The notes: generated by a model not told the origin, from the sequence alone. A stretch of DNA of 36,471 nucleotides from Pseudomonadota bacterium (GCA_021779535.1 JAJYAM010000022.1:1-36471), one strand, 5' to 3'; counted from the first letter of the stretch, positions 17,372 to 24,813 are shown. Made by a program: numbers and translations.

Positions 17372-17491
17372 GGTGTTGGTGCCGCCGTTTCGTCGGGGGA
17401 GACCCCAGGGCGGACTGTAGAGGTGCGCGGCGGCGGTCGATATTGCGCCGATGGGATAGGGGACCGTGCCGCGATCTATCTCCGACGGGAT
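17372..17491. promoter_or_regulatory. Divergent promoter region between dsrA and the Cas6-like gene
   Basis: This 120-base gap must hold the start signals of both the dsr operon (minus) and the Cas6-like gene (plus). On the minus strand TCGACC and TACAGT resemble -35 and -10 boxes but sit only 15 bases apart. A GGGG-AGA-CCCC hairpin lies at 17396-17406. No regulator site could be assigned with confidence. Confidence 0.4.
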
Positions 17492-18217
17492 ATGGCCGGG
17501 ATTCATCCGAGCGCGAAGCTTGACCGGGTGCGGTCACGCTACTGGCAGGACGACGACGACGGCGCCGCGGTCACCGTGGCCAGGGCGGCCGACCTCGCGT
17601 TCGGCCTGTCGGGGCGGTCGCTCCCCGCCGACTACGCCGCGCAGCTCGCTCGTGCCGTGATCGAGGCGTTGCCCTGGTTGCCCGACGTGCGCGGCGCCGG
17701 CCTGCGCCTCGCGTTCGGCGCCGCGGAGGGCAACGGCTGGCAGCGCGACGAAACCGATGGCGCACTGATCTATCTGCCGAGGCGGGCGCGGCTGGTGCTG
17801 CGGTTGCCGCCGGAACGGCTCGACGCGGCGCGCGCGCTGGCCGGCCGAACGCTCGCGGTCGCCGGCGACCCGCTGCGGGTCGGTGAATCGCGCGTGGCCG
17901 CGCTCGCGGCCGCGGATACCCTGTATGCCCGCGATGTCGTGGACGACACCGATGACGAGTGCCTCTTCCTCGAGTGGATCGCGCGGGCGATCGGCGCGCT
18001 CGGCGCCACGGGACGAAAGATCATGTGCGGCAGGAGTCGGCGCATCGCCGCGCCGGACGGCCGGGTACGCACGCGCAGCGTGATGGTGGCGGACCTCGCG
18101 CCTCGCGATTCGATCGCATTGCTCGCGCAGGGCATCGGTCCCGGCCGGCTGATGGGCTGTGGACTGTTCGTGCCCTACAAGCGGGCGAATCCGCCCGCAC
18201 ACGGCGCCGGCGAATAG
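17492..18217 (+). CDS. Cas6/Cmx6-like RAMP-fold protein, solitary, divergent from dsr
   Basis: A 241-residue protein whose pattern fits the Cas6/Cmx6 family (type I-MYXAN CRISPR RNA-processing RAMPs). The core begins at about residue 33 (ADLAFGLSGRSLPADY), with PWL, then RRARLVLRLPPER (97-109), then a terminal glycine-rich loop GIGPGRLMGCGLFVPYK (214-230) of the Cas6 kind. The first 30 residues are an extra tail with an acidic run (QDDDDG). The only histidines are His5 and His237, both in the tails, so the general-base histidine of most Cas6 nucleases appears absent; where I would expect it (LPxDH) there is LPADY. There is no CRISPR array or other cas gene in the window. It is the only plus-strand gene before 22.5 kb and ends seven bases from the convergent cysG stop. 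Function unknown; RNA binding is an inference. Family assignment is by pattern memory. Confidence 0.7.
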   Translation: MAGIHPSAKLDRVRSRYWQDDDDGAAVTVARAADLAFGLSGRSLPADYAAQLARAVIEALPWLPDVRGAGLRLAFGAAEGNGWQRDETDGALIYLPRRARLVLRLPPERLDAARALAGRTLAVAGDPLRVGESRVAALAAADTLYARDVVDDTDDECLFLEWIARAIGALGATGRKIMCGRSRRIAAPDGRVRTRSVMVADLAPRDSIALLAQGIGPGRLMGCGLFVPYKRANPPAHGAGE

Positions 18218-18224
18218 CCGCCGG

Positions 18225-19643
18225 TCAGGCCGTCCGCAGCGCCGTTGCTTGCACCGAGCCGGCCGGCTCGAACCAGGCGAAGCGCTCGTGCAGGCGCACC
18301 ACCTCACCGATGATCAACAACGTCGGCGGACGCATCGTCACCTCCGCGGCTTTCGCCGGCAGGCTCGCCAGGTCGCCGATGAGCACCCGCTGGCTCTGCA
18401 AGGTCCCATCCTGCACCAACGCGGCCGGGGTCGCGGCCGACAGACCCGCGCCGATCAGCCGCTCGCAGATCGACCCGAGCGCGTGCAGCCCCATGTACAC
18501 GACGAGGGTCTGGCGCGGTTCGGCCAGGGCGCGCCAGTTGAGCTCCCCGCCGTCCTTGAGATGTCCCGGAATGAACACGCAGCTATGCGCGCAATCCCGA
18601 TGGGTGAGTGGAATGCCGGCGTAGGCGGCGCAGCCCGAGGCCGCCGTCACCCCCGGCACGATCTGGAACGCAATACCCGCGTCGGCCAGCGCATCGGCCT
18701 CTTCGCCGCCGCGCCCGAAGATGAATGGATCGCCCCCTTTGAGCCGCAGCACGCGCTTGCCGTCGCGCGCCAGGCGCACCAGCAACCGGTTGATCTGCTC
18801 CTGCGGCACGCTGTGCTCGCCGCTCGCCTTGCCGACGTAGATGCGCTCGGCGCCGCGGTGCGCGAAGTCGAGAATGGCCGGTGCGACCAGCCGGTCGTAG
18901 ACCACGACGTCGGCCTGCTGCATCAGCCGCAGCGCGCGGAAGGTGAGCAAGTCCGGATCGCCCGGGCCGGCGCCCACCAGGTAGACCTCGCCGACCGACA
19001 GCGAGCCTGGCGTGTCCTGTTGCAACGCAACTTCCATCGCGATTTTGGCGGCCCGCTCGCGCCCCGTCAGCACGAGTTCCGCCACCGGACCCTGCAGCGC
19101 CTCTTCCCAGAACCGGCGGCGTTGCGCGAGCGTGCCGAAGCGCCGTTTCACGCGATCCCGAAACGTCTCGGCCAGCGTCGCGAGCCGGCCGTAGGCGGCG
19201 GGCAGCATCGTCTCCAGCCGCGTTCGCAGCAGGCGCGAGAGCACCGGCGCGGCCCCCCCGGAGGACACCGCGACGATCACCGGCGACCGATCGACGATCG
19301 ACGGGACGATGAAGCTGCACAACTCGGGCGCATCGACGACGTTCACCGGAATCGCACGCTCCCGGCAGCGTCTCGAGACCTCGCCGTTGAGCGCCCCGTC
19401 GTCGGTGGCGGCGATCACGAGCGTGCAGCCGTCGATGTCTTCGGGCCGGAATTCCCGTGCGTGATGGGTCAGCCGACCCGCGTCGCGATACCGCGCGAGA
19501 CTCCGACCGAGTTCGGGCGCCACCACCGTGATCGCGGCGTTCGCGCGCACCAGGAGATCGACCTTGCGCGCGGCGACCTCGCCGCCACCGACCACGAGAC
19601 ACGGCCGCGAGCGGACATCGAAGAAGATCGGCAGGAAATCCAT
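18225..19643 (-). CDS. cysG: Siroheme synthase (trifunctional CysG)
   Basis: A 472-residue fusion. The N-terminal half is the precorrin-2 dehydrogenase/ferrochelatase (CLVVGGGEVAARKVDLL, with SSGGAAPVLSRLLR). The C-terminal half is uroporphyrinogen III C-methyltransferase (VYLVGAGPGDPDLLTF, LRLKGGDPFIFGRGGEE, VPGVTAASGCAAYAGIPLTH). It converts uroporphyrinogen III to siroheme, the cofactor of DsrAB, so its position near the dsr operon makes functional sense. The ATG at 19643 gives MDFLPIFFDV, the usual start, with GGTGG just upstream. It is probably expressed from its own promoter in the 168-base gap or with iscA. Confidence 0.95.
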   Translation of the reverse strand: MDFLPIFFDVRSRPCLVVGGGEVAARKVDLLVRANAAITVVAPELGRSLARYRDAGRLTHHAREFRPEDIDGCTLVIAATDDGALNGEVSRRCRERAIPVNVVDAPELCSFIVPSIVDRSPVIVAVSSGGAAPVLSRLLRTRLETMLPAAYGRLATLAETFRDRVKRRFGTLAQRRRFWEEALQGPVAELVLTGRERAAKIAMEVALQQDTPGSLSVGEVYLVGAGPGDPDLLTFRALRLMQQADVVVYDRLVAPAILDFAHRGAERIYVGKASGEHSVPQEQINRLLVRLARDGKRVLRLKGGDPFIFGRGGEEADALADAGIAFQIVPGVTAASGCAAYAGIPLTHRDCAHSCVFIPGHLKDGGELNWRALAEPRQTLVVYMGLHALGSICERLIGAGLSAATPAALVQDGTLQSQRVLIGDLASLPAKAAEVTMRPPTLLIIGEVVRLHERFAWFEPAGSVQATALRTA

Positions 19644-19811
19644 GTGCCACCGCCGCTGTGACGCCTGTGCAGCGGATATTGGAAACGCGGGGCGAAGTCC
19701 CTGGAATATCTCCAAAGGAACATCCCGCGCGACCGGCGGGGATAGGATTTCGACGCGACCGGCACGACGCGACCGGCACGCCCGAGGGAGCCGATCGCCC
19801 CCCCCGGTCAG
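19644..19811. promoter_or_regulatory. Intergenic region upstream of cysG
   Basis: A 168-base non-coding gap between iscA and cysG. It holds a 14-base tandem repeat at 19751-19778, a partial third copy near 19728-19737, and an AT-richer stretch at 19670-19725 with GGATATTGG and GGAATATCTCC elements. No clear -35/-10 pair was found. It is the likely site of the cysG promoter. Confidence 0.35.
19751..19778. repeat. 14-bp tandem repeat (two copies) upstream of cysG
   Basis: CGACGCGACCGGCA occurs twice with no spacer, and the related CGCGACCGGC occurs again at 19728-19737. It could be an operator array or simple slippage in GC-rich DNA. Confidence 0.6.
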
Positions 19812-20135
19812 TCAGACGCTAAAGCTCTCGCCGCAGCCGCACTCGCTCTTCGCTTTGGGGTTGTGGAACTTGAACGCCTCGTTCACGCCCTGCTTCACGA
19901 AATCGACGACGGTCCCGTCGATCATCGGCAGGCTCGCGAGGTCGACGACGACCGTGACGCCGCCGACCTCGAACACCGTGTCGTCGGCGCCGACCGCATC
20001 GGCATAATTCACGACGTAGGCGAACCCCGAGCATCCGGTCTTCTTGACCCCGAGCCGCAGCCCGAGCCCGCTGCCCCGCTTCGCAAGATGGGAACGTACC
20101 CGTTCGGCCGCCGCCTCCGTCAAAACGATCGCCAT
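19812..20135 (-). CDS. iscA: IscA, A-type iron-sulfur cluster carrier
   Basis: A 107-residue protein, the same length as E. coli IscA, with the three cluster-binding cysteines at 35 (KTGCSGFAY), 99 and 101 ([10 protein letters not shown]). It receives or delivers Fe-S clusters to apoproteins. It is not DsrR, the IscA-like protein of Allochromatium dsr clusters, because DsrR lacks these cysteines. The ATG at 20135 is preceded by GGAG elements. A 76-base gap separates it from the upstream IscU-like gene, longer than elsewhere in this cluster. Confidence 0.93.
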   Translation of the reverse strand: MAIVLTEAAAERVRSHLAKRGSGLGLRLGVKKTGCSGFAYVVNYADAVGADDTVFEVGGVTVVVDLASLPMIDGTVVDFVKQGVNEAFKFHNPKAKSECGCGESFSV

Positions 20136-20211
20136 CGCTCCAATGCCTCCGAGTGACTCTTTACGAGTGATACATAACACGACCCGGGTCGGGACGCACG
20201 TCACATACGTC
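20136..20211. promoter_or_regulatory. AT-rich gap with palindrome upstream of iscA
   Basis: This gap is conspicuously AT-richer than its surroundings and includes the perfect palindrome GACCCGGGTC at 20181-20190 and, on the minus strand, a TGTTATGTATCACT stretch that could hold a -10 box. It may give iscA its own promoter. I see no convincing IscR site. Confidence 0.3.
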
Positions 20212-20589
20212 TCATTTTCGCGCAGCGGCGGCCGCGGCCCGCCACGCATCCTCGATCACCAGCAAGCGGCCGAGTTTCTCCACCGGCACGTCGAACGACC
20301 GCCGCAGCGCGTCGACCGGCTGCAGCAATTCGGCCGACGGGATGTGCCCCACCGCCTGCTCCGCGACCCACGCCGCGACCGCGATCGTGTGCGGACAGCC
20401 GAACGCGAGGAATCGCGCCTCGACGATCCGCCCGGGAGGATCCGCCGTGCACGCGACCCGCAGATCGAATCGCACCCAGGTGCCGAGCGACCGGCTCCCG
20501 GCGGTACCCGACGCGACGCCGGGCCCCTCGAGCGTTCCGGCGCCCGGCGCCTGCTCGAAATACCGGCGGGTCAGGGCGCTGTAACGCAT
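20212..20589 (-). CDS. IscU-like scaffold homologue lacking most cluster ligands
   Basis: A 125-residue protein of the IscU/NifU-N fold, recognised from its start ([18 protein letters not shown] against E. coli YSEKVIDHYENPRNVGS), [15 protein letters not shown] and the final IEDAWRAA. Of the three conserved IscU cysteines only the equivalent of Cys63 remains (Cys65). The Cys37 position reads Leu35 in AGSRSLGT (normally GAPACGD), the Asp39 position reads Thr37, and the His105-Cys106 pair reads Gly-Arg ([10 protein letters not shown]). It also has an unrelated Cys47. A normal scaffold role is therefore doubtful; a sulfur-accepting or regulatory partner of IscS is possible. The start overlaps the iscS end by 19 bases. 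Confidence 0.75.
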   Translation of the reverse strand: MRYSALTRRYFEQAPGAGTLEGPGVASGTAGSRSLGTWVRFDLRVACTADPPGRIVEARFLAFGCPHTIAVAAWVAEQAVGHIPSAELLQPVDALRRSFDVPVEKLGRLLVIEDAWRAAAAAARK

Positions 20590-21752
20590 CCGCCACCGAT
20601 CCGCCTGAGCCGTGACAAGGCCGCGCCGACCGCCTCGATCGCCTCCTCGACGTCCGCGGCCGAGGTCGAGCGTCCGAGGCCGAACCGCAGGCTCGCCTCC
20701 GCGAGCCGCTCGTCGCGCCCGAGCGCGCGCAGCACGTACGACGGTTCGCCGCTCGCGGACGTGCACGCCGACCCGGTCGACACCGAGATCCGCGGCGCGA
20801 CCGCCGCGAGCAGGCTCTCTCCCTCGACGCCGGCGAACGACACGTTCAGGATCGCGGCCACCGTGTCCTGCGGCGCTCCGTTGCGGATCGCGCCGCCGTG
20901 GGCCTCGAGGCCGCACCACAGCCGCTCGCGCAGCGCGGCGAGCCGGGTCGCTTCGGCCTCACGCTGCGCCACCGCGAGCGCGAACGCGGCGGCCATGCCG
21001 ACCACCTGGTGGGTCGCGACGGTCCCCGAGCGCAGCCCCCGCTCCTGCCCGCCGCCGAACTGGCGCGGCTCGATCCGCACCCCGCGGCGGCGTGACACCA
21101 GCAGCGCGCCGACGCCCTTCGGTCCGTAACTCTTGTGGGCGGACAGCGACACGAGATCGGCGCCGCCTGCTTTGAAATCGAGCGCGGTCTTGCCGACGCT
21201 CTGGGCCGCATCGACGTGCAGCCGCGCGCCGCCGTGCCGTTCGCAGACCGCCGCGAACGCGGCGACGTCCTGAACCGTCCCGATCTCGTTGTTCACGTGC
21301 ATCAGCGAGACCAGCACCGTATCGGCACGCAGCGCCGCGGCGAGGCGCTCGGGCGCGATCCGGCCACGCTCGTCCGGCGTCAGGTAGGTGACCTGCCAAC
21401 CGCGCCGTTCGAGCTCGTGGCACGGATCGAGCACGGCCTTGTGCTCGGTGCGCGCGGTGACCAGGTGCCGGCCGCGCGGCCGCGCATGCTCCGCGACGCC
21501 GAAGATCGCGAGGTTGTCCGCCTCGGTCGCCCCGGAGGTGAACACCACCTCGTCCGGATCCGCACCGACCGCGGCGGCGACCGCCGCGCGCGCGGCCTCG
21601 ACCCGCTCGAGCGCCGCCTCGCCATGGAAATGCCCGGCGGAAGCCGGATTGCCGAACACGCCGTCCGCGCCCAGGCATCCGGCCATCGCCGCGGCGACGC
21701 GCGGGTCCACCGGCGTCGTCGCCGCATGGTCGAGATAGACCGGCGGGCTCAT
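20571..21752 (-). CDS. iscS: Cysteine desulfurase IscS
   Basis: A 393-residue PLP enzyme that removes sulfur from cysteine and passes it as a persulfide to cluster assembly, tRNA thiolation and other acceptors. The PLP lysine is Lys207 (SAHKSYGPKG), the active cysteine is Cys330 in the class I loop STGSACTSASGEP, and the N-terminus YLDHAATTPVD is typical. The ATG at 21752 overlaps the trmJ stop as ATGA. No iscR lies between trmJ and iscS, and hscB, hscA, fdx and iscX are absent downstream, so this is a reduced isc cluster. In a dsr organism IscS could also feed the sulfur relay. Confidence 0.94.
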   Translation of the reverse strand: MSPPVYLDHAATTPVDPRVAAAMAGCLGADGVFGNPASAGHFHGEAALERVEAARAAVAAAVGADPDEVVFTSGATEADNLAIFGVAEHARPRGRHLVTARTEHKAVLDPCHELERRGWQVTYLTPDERGRIAPERLAAALRADTVLVSLMHVNNEIGTVQDVAAFAAVCERHGGARLHVDAAQSVGKTALDFKAGGADLVSLSAHKSYGPKGVGALLVSRRRGVRIEPRQFGGGQERGLRSGTVATHQVVGMAAAFALAVAQREAEATRLAALRERLWCGLEAHGGAIRNGAPQDTVAAILNVSFAGVEGESLLAAVAPRISVSTGSACTSASGEPSYVLRALGRDERLAEASLRFGLGRSTSAADVEEAIEAVGAALSRLRRIGGGCVTAP

Positions 21753-22480
21753 TCGCCGCGTTCCGGCGCCGCGCGCCGGCGCTTGCCCGAGACCGCGCTC
21801 AGGATCCCGCGCAGCAGGTTGACCTCGTTCCGGTCGAGGCCGGTCCGGTTGAACAAGCGGCGCAGCCGCTCCATCAGATACCCGGTGCGGTCCTCGAACT
21901 CGATCTCCTCGAGCACCCGCGCGAGATGCGCGTAGAAGTGCTCGAGCTCCGCGGCCGCCGCGGGCGGCGCCTCCCATTGCTGCTTGGTCACCGGCCGTTC
22001 GCGGGCGACGAGCAGCTCGTAGGTCAGCAACTGCACCGACATCGCGAGATTCAGCGAGGAATACGCGGGGTTCGCCGGTATCCGCACCAGCTGCGCGCAA
22101 TGCTCGAGGTCCTCGTTCGCGAGCCCGAAGCGCTCCGAGCCGAACATCAGCGCTGCGCGCGCCTCCCCGGGAAGCGCGTCGATCCGCGCCGCGGTCTCGC
22201 GCGGCGTCGCGAACTCCCACGTGAGGTTGCGCGGCCGCGCGGTCGTGCCCGCGACGAATGCGCAGTCCGCGACCGCGTCCGCGACCGAATCGACGACGCG
22301 CGCGGCCGCGAGCACGTCGCCGGCGCCGGCCGCGAGCGCGACCGCGTCCGGGTGCGGGAACGACCTCGGCCGCACCAGCACGAGGTCCGCGAGGCCCATG
22401 GTCTTCATCGCGCGCGCGACCGACCCGACGTTGCCGGGATGGCTCGGCTCGACGAGGACGATGCGAACGAGGTCGGTCAT
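21749..22480 (-). CDS. trmJ: tRNA (cytidine/uridine-2'-O-)-methyltransferase TrmJ
   Basis: A 243-residue SPOUT methyltransferase that 2'-O-methylates position 32 in the tRNA anticodon loop. Signatures: VRIVLVEPSHPGNVGSVARA at the start, the LMFGSERFGLANEDLEHC loop and IPANPAYSSLNLAMSVQLL, which form the knotted SAM site. It typically precedes the isc cluster and is divergent from suhB in gammaproteobacteria, as here. The start at 22480 leaves only 24 bases to suhB. A TAGAAT box on the minus strand (22494-22489) would start transcription very close to the ATG. Confidence 0.94.
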   Translation of the reverse strand: MTDLVRIVLVEPSHPGNVGSVARAMKTMGLADLVLVRPRSFPHPDAVALAAGAGDVLAAARVVDSVADAVADCAFVAGTTARPRNLTWEFATPRETAARIDALPGEARAALMFGSERFGLANEDLEHCAQLVRIPANPAYSSLNLAMSVQLLTYELLVARERPVTKQQWEAPPAAAAELEHFYAHLARVLEEIEFEDRTGYLMERLRRLFNRTGLDRNEVNLLRGILSAVSGKRRRAAPERGE

Positions 22481-22504
22481 GCTCTGTTATTCTAGCGCCC
22501 GATC
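22481..22504. promoter_or_regulatory. Very short divergent trmJ/suhB promoter region
   Basis: Only 24 bases separate the two start codons. TTATTCTAG at 22487-22495 reads as a -10-like TATTCT for suhB on the plus strand and TAGAAT for trmJ on the minus strand. suhB has no recognisable ribosome-binding site. Both -35 regions would lie inside the opposing gene, where no good hexamer was seen. Confidence 0.35.
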
Positions 22505-23302
22505 ATGCAACCGCTGCTGAACATAGGAATCCGCGCGGCGCGGCGCGCCGGGGACTCGATCATCCGGAGCCTCGGCCGTCTCGACTCGTTGAAGGTCGAC
22601 ACCAAGGGGCGCAACGACTTCGTGACCGACGTCGATCGGCGCGCCGAAGCCGAGATCATCGCGACCGTGCGCCGCAGTCATCCCGACCACGCGTTCCTCG
22701 GCGAGGAGAGCGGCCGGAGCGGCGACGGCGAATTCCTCTGGATCATCGATCCGCTCGACGGCACGACGAATTTCCTGCACGGCTTCCCGGTGTTCGCGGT
22801 CTCGATCGCGGTCGAGCATCGCCACCGCATCGAGCACGCGGTCGTCTACGATCCGATGCGCCAGGAGCTGTTCACCGCCTCGCGTGGCGACGGCGCGCAG
22901 CTCGACGGCAAGCGGATCCGGGTCAGCTCGCAGCGCGGCCTCGAGGGCTCGCTGATCGGCACCGGCTTCCCGTTCCGCGAGGGCGGGGGCACGATCGACG
23001 ACTATCTCGCGATCCTGAAGGCGGTGATGGCCGTGGCCGCCGGCGTGCGCCGGCCCGGCGCCGCCGCGCTCGATCTCGCCTACGTCGCGGCCGGCCGTCT
23101 CGACGGATTCTGGGAATTCGGCCTGAAGCCCTGGGATACCGCCGCGGGCACGCTGCTGATCCGCGAAGCCGGCGGCCGCGTCGGCACGCCGGGTGGCGGC
23201 GAGTACGCGCTCGGGCCGAACGTGATCGCCGGCAACCCGAAGGTGTATGCGGCGCTGCTCGACGCGATCGGACCGCTGACGCCCGCCGCCCTGCGCGACT
23301 GA
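22505..23302 (+). CDS. suhB: Inositol-1-monophosphatase family protein SuhB
   Basis: A 265-residue Mg-dependent phosphatase. The metal-binding motifs are FLGEESGRSG, IIDPLDGTTNF and, near the C-terminus, LKPWDTAAGTLLIREAGG. In gammaproteobacteria SuhB hydrolyses inositol phosphates in vitro and also assists rRNA transcription antitermination. Its position divergent from trmJ is the standard one. No ribosome-binding site is evident before the ATG, so translation may be leaderless or start poorly. A GC-rich hairpin follows the stop, facing the convergent permease gene. Confidence 0.93.
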   Translation: MQPLLNIGIRAARRAGDSIIRSLGRLDSLKVDTKGRNDFVTDVDRRAEAEIIATVRRSHPDHAFLGEESGRSGDGEFLWIIDPLDGTTNFLHGFPVFAVSIAVEHRHRIEHAVVYDPMRQELFTASRGDGAQLDGKRIRVSSQRGLEGSLIGTGFPFREGGGTIDDYLAILKAVMAVAAGVRRPGAAALDLAYVAAGRLDGFWEFGLKPWDTAAGTLLIREAGGRVGTPGGGEYALGPNVIAGNPKVYAALLDAIGPLTPAALRD

Positions 23303-23305
23303 CGT

Positions 23306-23336
23306 CGCCGGCGCCGCGCCGCGCGCAGCGCCGGCG
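23306..23336. terminator. Candidate hairpin between convergent suhB and permease genes
   Basis: Perfect nine-base arms, CGCCGGCGC at 23306-23314 and GCGCCGGCG at 23328-23336, flank a 13-base loop, immediately after the suhB stop and just before the permease stop. There is no T-run on either strand. If it terminates, it may do so weakly or with Rho. Confidence 0.4.
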
Positions 23337-23337
23337 C

Positions 23338-24813
23338 TCAGGCCTTCGCGGCCGCCCGCTCGTTCTTCGCGCGCAGCCGGCTGTGCCGGTGGCCGTACGC
23401 GAAATACAGCACGATCCCGATCGCGCTCCACACCGCGAGTCGCACCCAGGTCGCCTCGGGCAGGAACGCCGCCATCCCGGCGCAGAAGAACACGCCCATC
23501 GTCGCGGTGAACCACACCGCGGGCACCCTGAACGGTCGCGGCAAGTCGGGGCGGGTGTACCGCAGCACCAGCACGCCGGCGCAGACCACGATGAACGCGA
23601 TCAGGGTGCCGATCGACACCAGCTCGCCGAGGATGTCGATCGGCAGGAATCCGGCGAACAGCGCCGCGAGCACCCCGGTGATCAGCGTCGAGATGTGCGG
23701 CGTCCGGTACTTGCGGTGGACCGCGCCGAACATCGGCGGCAGCAGGCCGTCGTGCGCCATCGTGAGCCAGATCCGCGCCTGCGGGATGATCATCGTGATG
23801 ATCACCGAGGTCAGGCCGAGCAGCGCGCCGACCAGGACCCAGCCGGTGAGCCAGTTGAGCTGCGGGTGCGCCTCGATCGCGACCGCGACCGGCGCCGCGT
23901 CGTTCAACAGGGGATACGGCACGAGGCCGGTCATCACGCCGGACATCAGGATGTACAGGACCGTGCAGATCGCGAGGCTGCCGAGGATCCCGATCGGCAT
24001 CCCGCGGCTCGGATCCTTCGACTCCTGCGCGACGGTCGACACGCCGTCGAAGCCGATGTACGCGAAGAAGATGATGCCGGCGGCCTGGATGATCCCGCTC
24101 CATCCGAACACGCCGAAGTGGCCGGTGTTCTTCGGGATGAACGGCACCCAGTGCTTCGGATCCACGTAGAACGCGCCGAACGCGATCACCGCGATCACGA
24201 TCGTGACCTTGATCGCGACGATGATCGTGTTCACGAACGTCGATTCCTCGATTCCCCGGTAGCAGAGCCAGGTCGCCCCCGCGATGATCGCGACCGCGGG
24301 CACGTTCAGGTACGCGCCGGTCGCGTGCACCTGGTAGCCGATGTCGGCCGCACGCAGCGGCGCCGACGAGAGCCATCGCGGGATGAAATCGATGTGGAAG
24401 AAATCGAGCAGCTTCACGAAGTACCGGCTCCAGCCGACCGCGACCGTCGAGCAGGCCATCATGTACTCCAGCACGAGGTTCCAGCCGACGAACCACGCGA
24501 TGAACTCGCCGAGCGTCGCGTAGCTGTACGCGTAGGCGCTGCCGGCGACCGGGACCATCGTCGCGAACTCCGAGTAGCACAGGCCCGCGAACATGCAGCC
24601 GATCCCGGCGATCACGAAGGAGATCACGATCGCGGGCCCGGCGTGCTGGGCGGCCGCGAGGCCGGTCAGCACGAAGATCCCGGTGCCGATGATCCCGCCG
24701 ATGCCGAACGCGATCAGCGACGGCGTGCCGAGCGCGCGGACGAGGTTCTTGCCCGCGGCCTCCTCGTGGTAGTCGGAAATCGGCTTGGTGGCGAACAGAG
24801 CGCTGAGTTTCAT
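23338..24813 (-). CDS. APC-superfamily amino-acid permease (cationic amino acid transporter type)
   Basis: A 491-residue inner-membrane transporter with about 12-14 helices. The first membrane helix has the APC signature (LIAFGIGGIIGTGIFVLTGL), and FAYIGFDGVSTVAQESKDPS and GSAYAYSYATLGEFIAWFVG are typical of the CAT subfamily (YfnA/CtrA-like). The exact substrate cannot be read from the sequence; cationic or other amino acids are likely. The ATG at 24813 is chosen, with GGGTG upstream; a GTG three codons earlier is the alternative. It has a candidate promoter of its own. It lies between unrelated housekeeping genes, so its regulation is unclear. Confidence 0.85.
   Translation of the reverse strand: MKLSALFATKPISDYHEEAAGKNLVRALGTPSLIAFGIGGIIGTGIFVLTGLAAAQHAGPAIVISFVIAGIGCMFAGLCYSEFATMVPVAGSAYAYSYATLGEFIAWFVGWNLVLEYMMACSTVAVGWSRYFVKLLDFFHIDFIPRWLSSAPLRAADIGYQVHATGAYLNVPAVAIIAGATWLCYRGIEESTFVNTIIVAIKVTIVIAVIAFGAFYVDPKHWVPFIPKNTGHFGVFGWSGIIQAAGIIFFAYIGFDGVSTVAQESKDPSRGMPIGILGSLAICTVLYILMSGVMTGLVPYPLLNDAAPVAVAIEAHPQLNWLTGWVLVGALLGLTSVIITMIIPQARIWLTMAHDGLLPPMFGAVHRKYRTPHISTLITGVLAALFAGFLPIDILGELVSIGTLIAFIVVCAGVLVLRYTRPDLPRPFRVPAVWFTATMGVFFCAGMAAFLPEATWVRLAVWSAIGIVLYFAYGHRHSRLRAKNERAAAKA

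Noticed and set aside
17372-18240. Search for a CRISPR array next to the Cas6-like gene
   Set aside because: No regularly spaced repeats are visible here or elsewhere in the window.
19812-20135. Assignment of the A-type carrier as DsrR
   Set aside because: DsrR lacks the three cluster cysteines, whereas this protein keeps Cys35, Cys99 and Cys101 and matches IscA in length and C-terminus.
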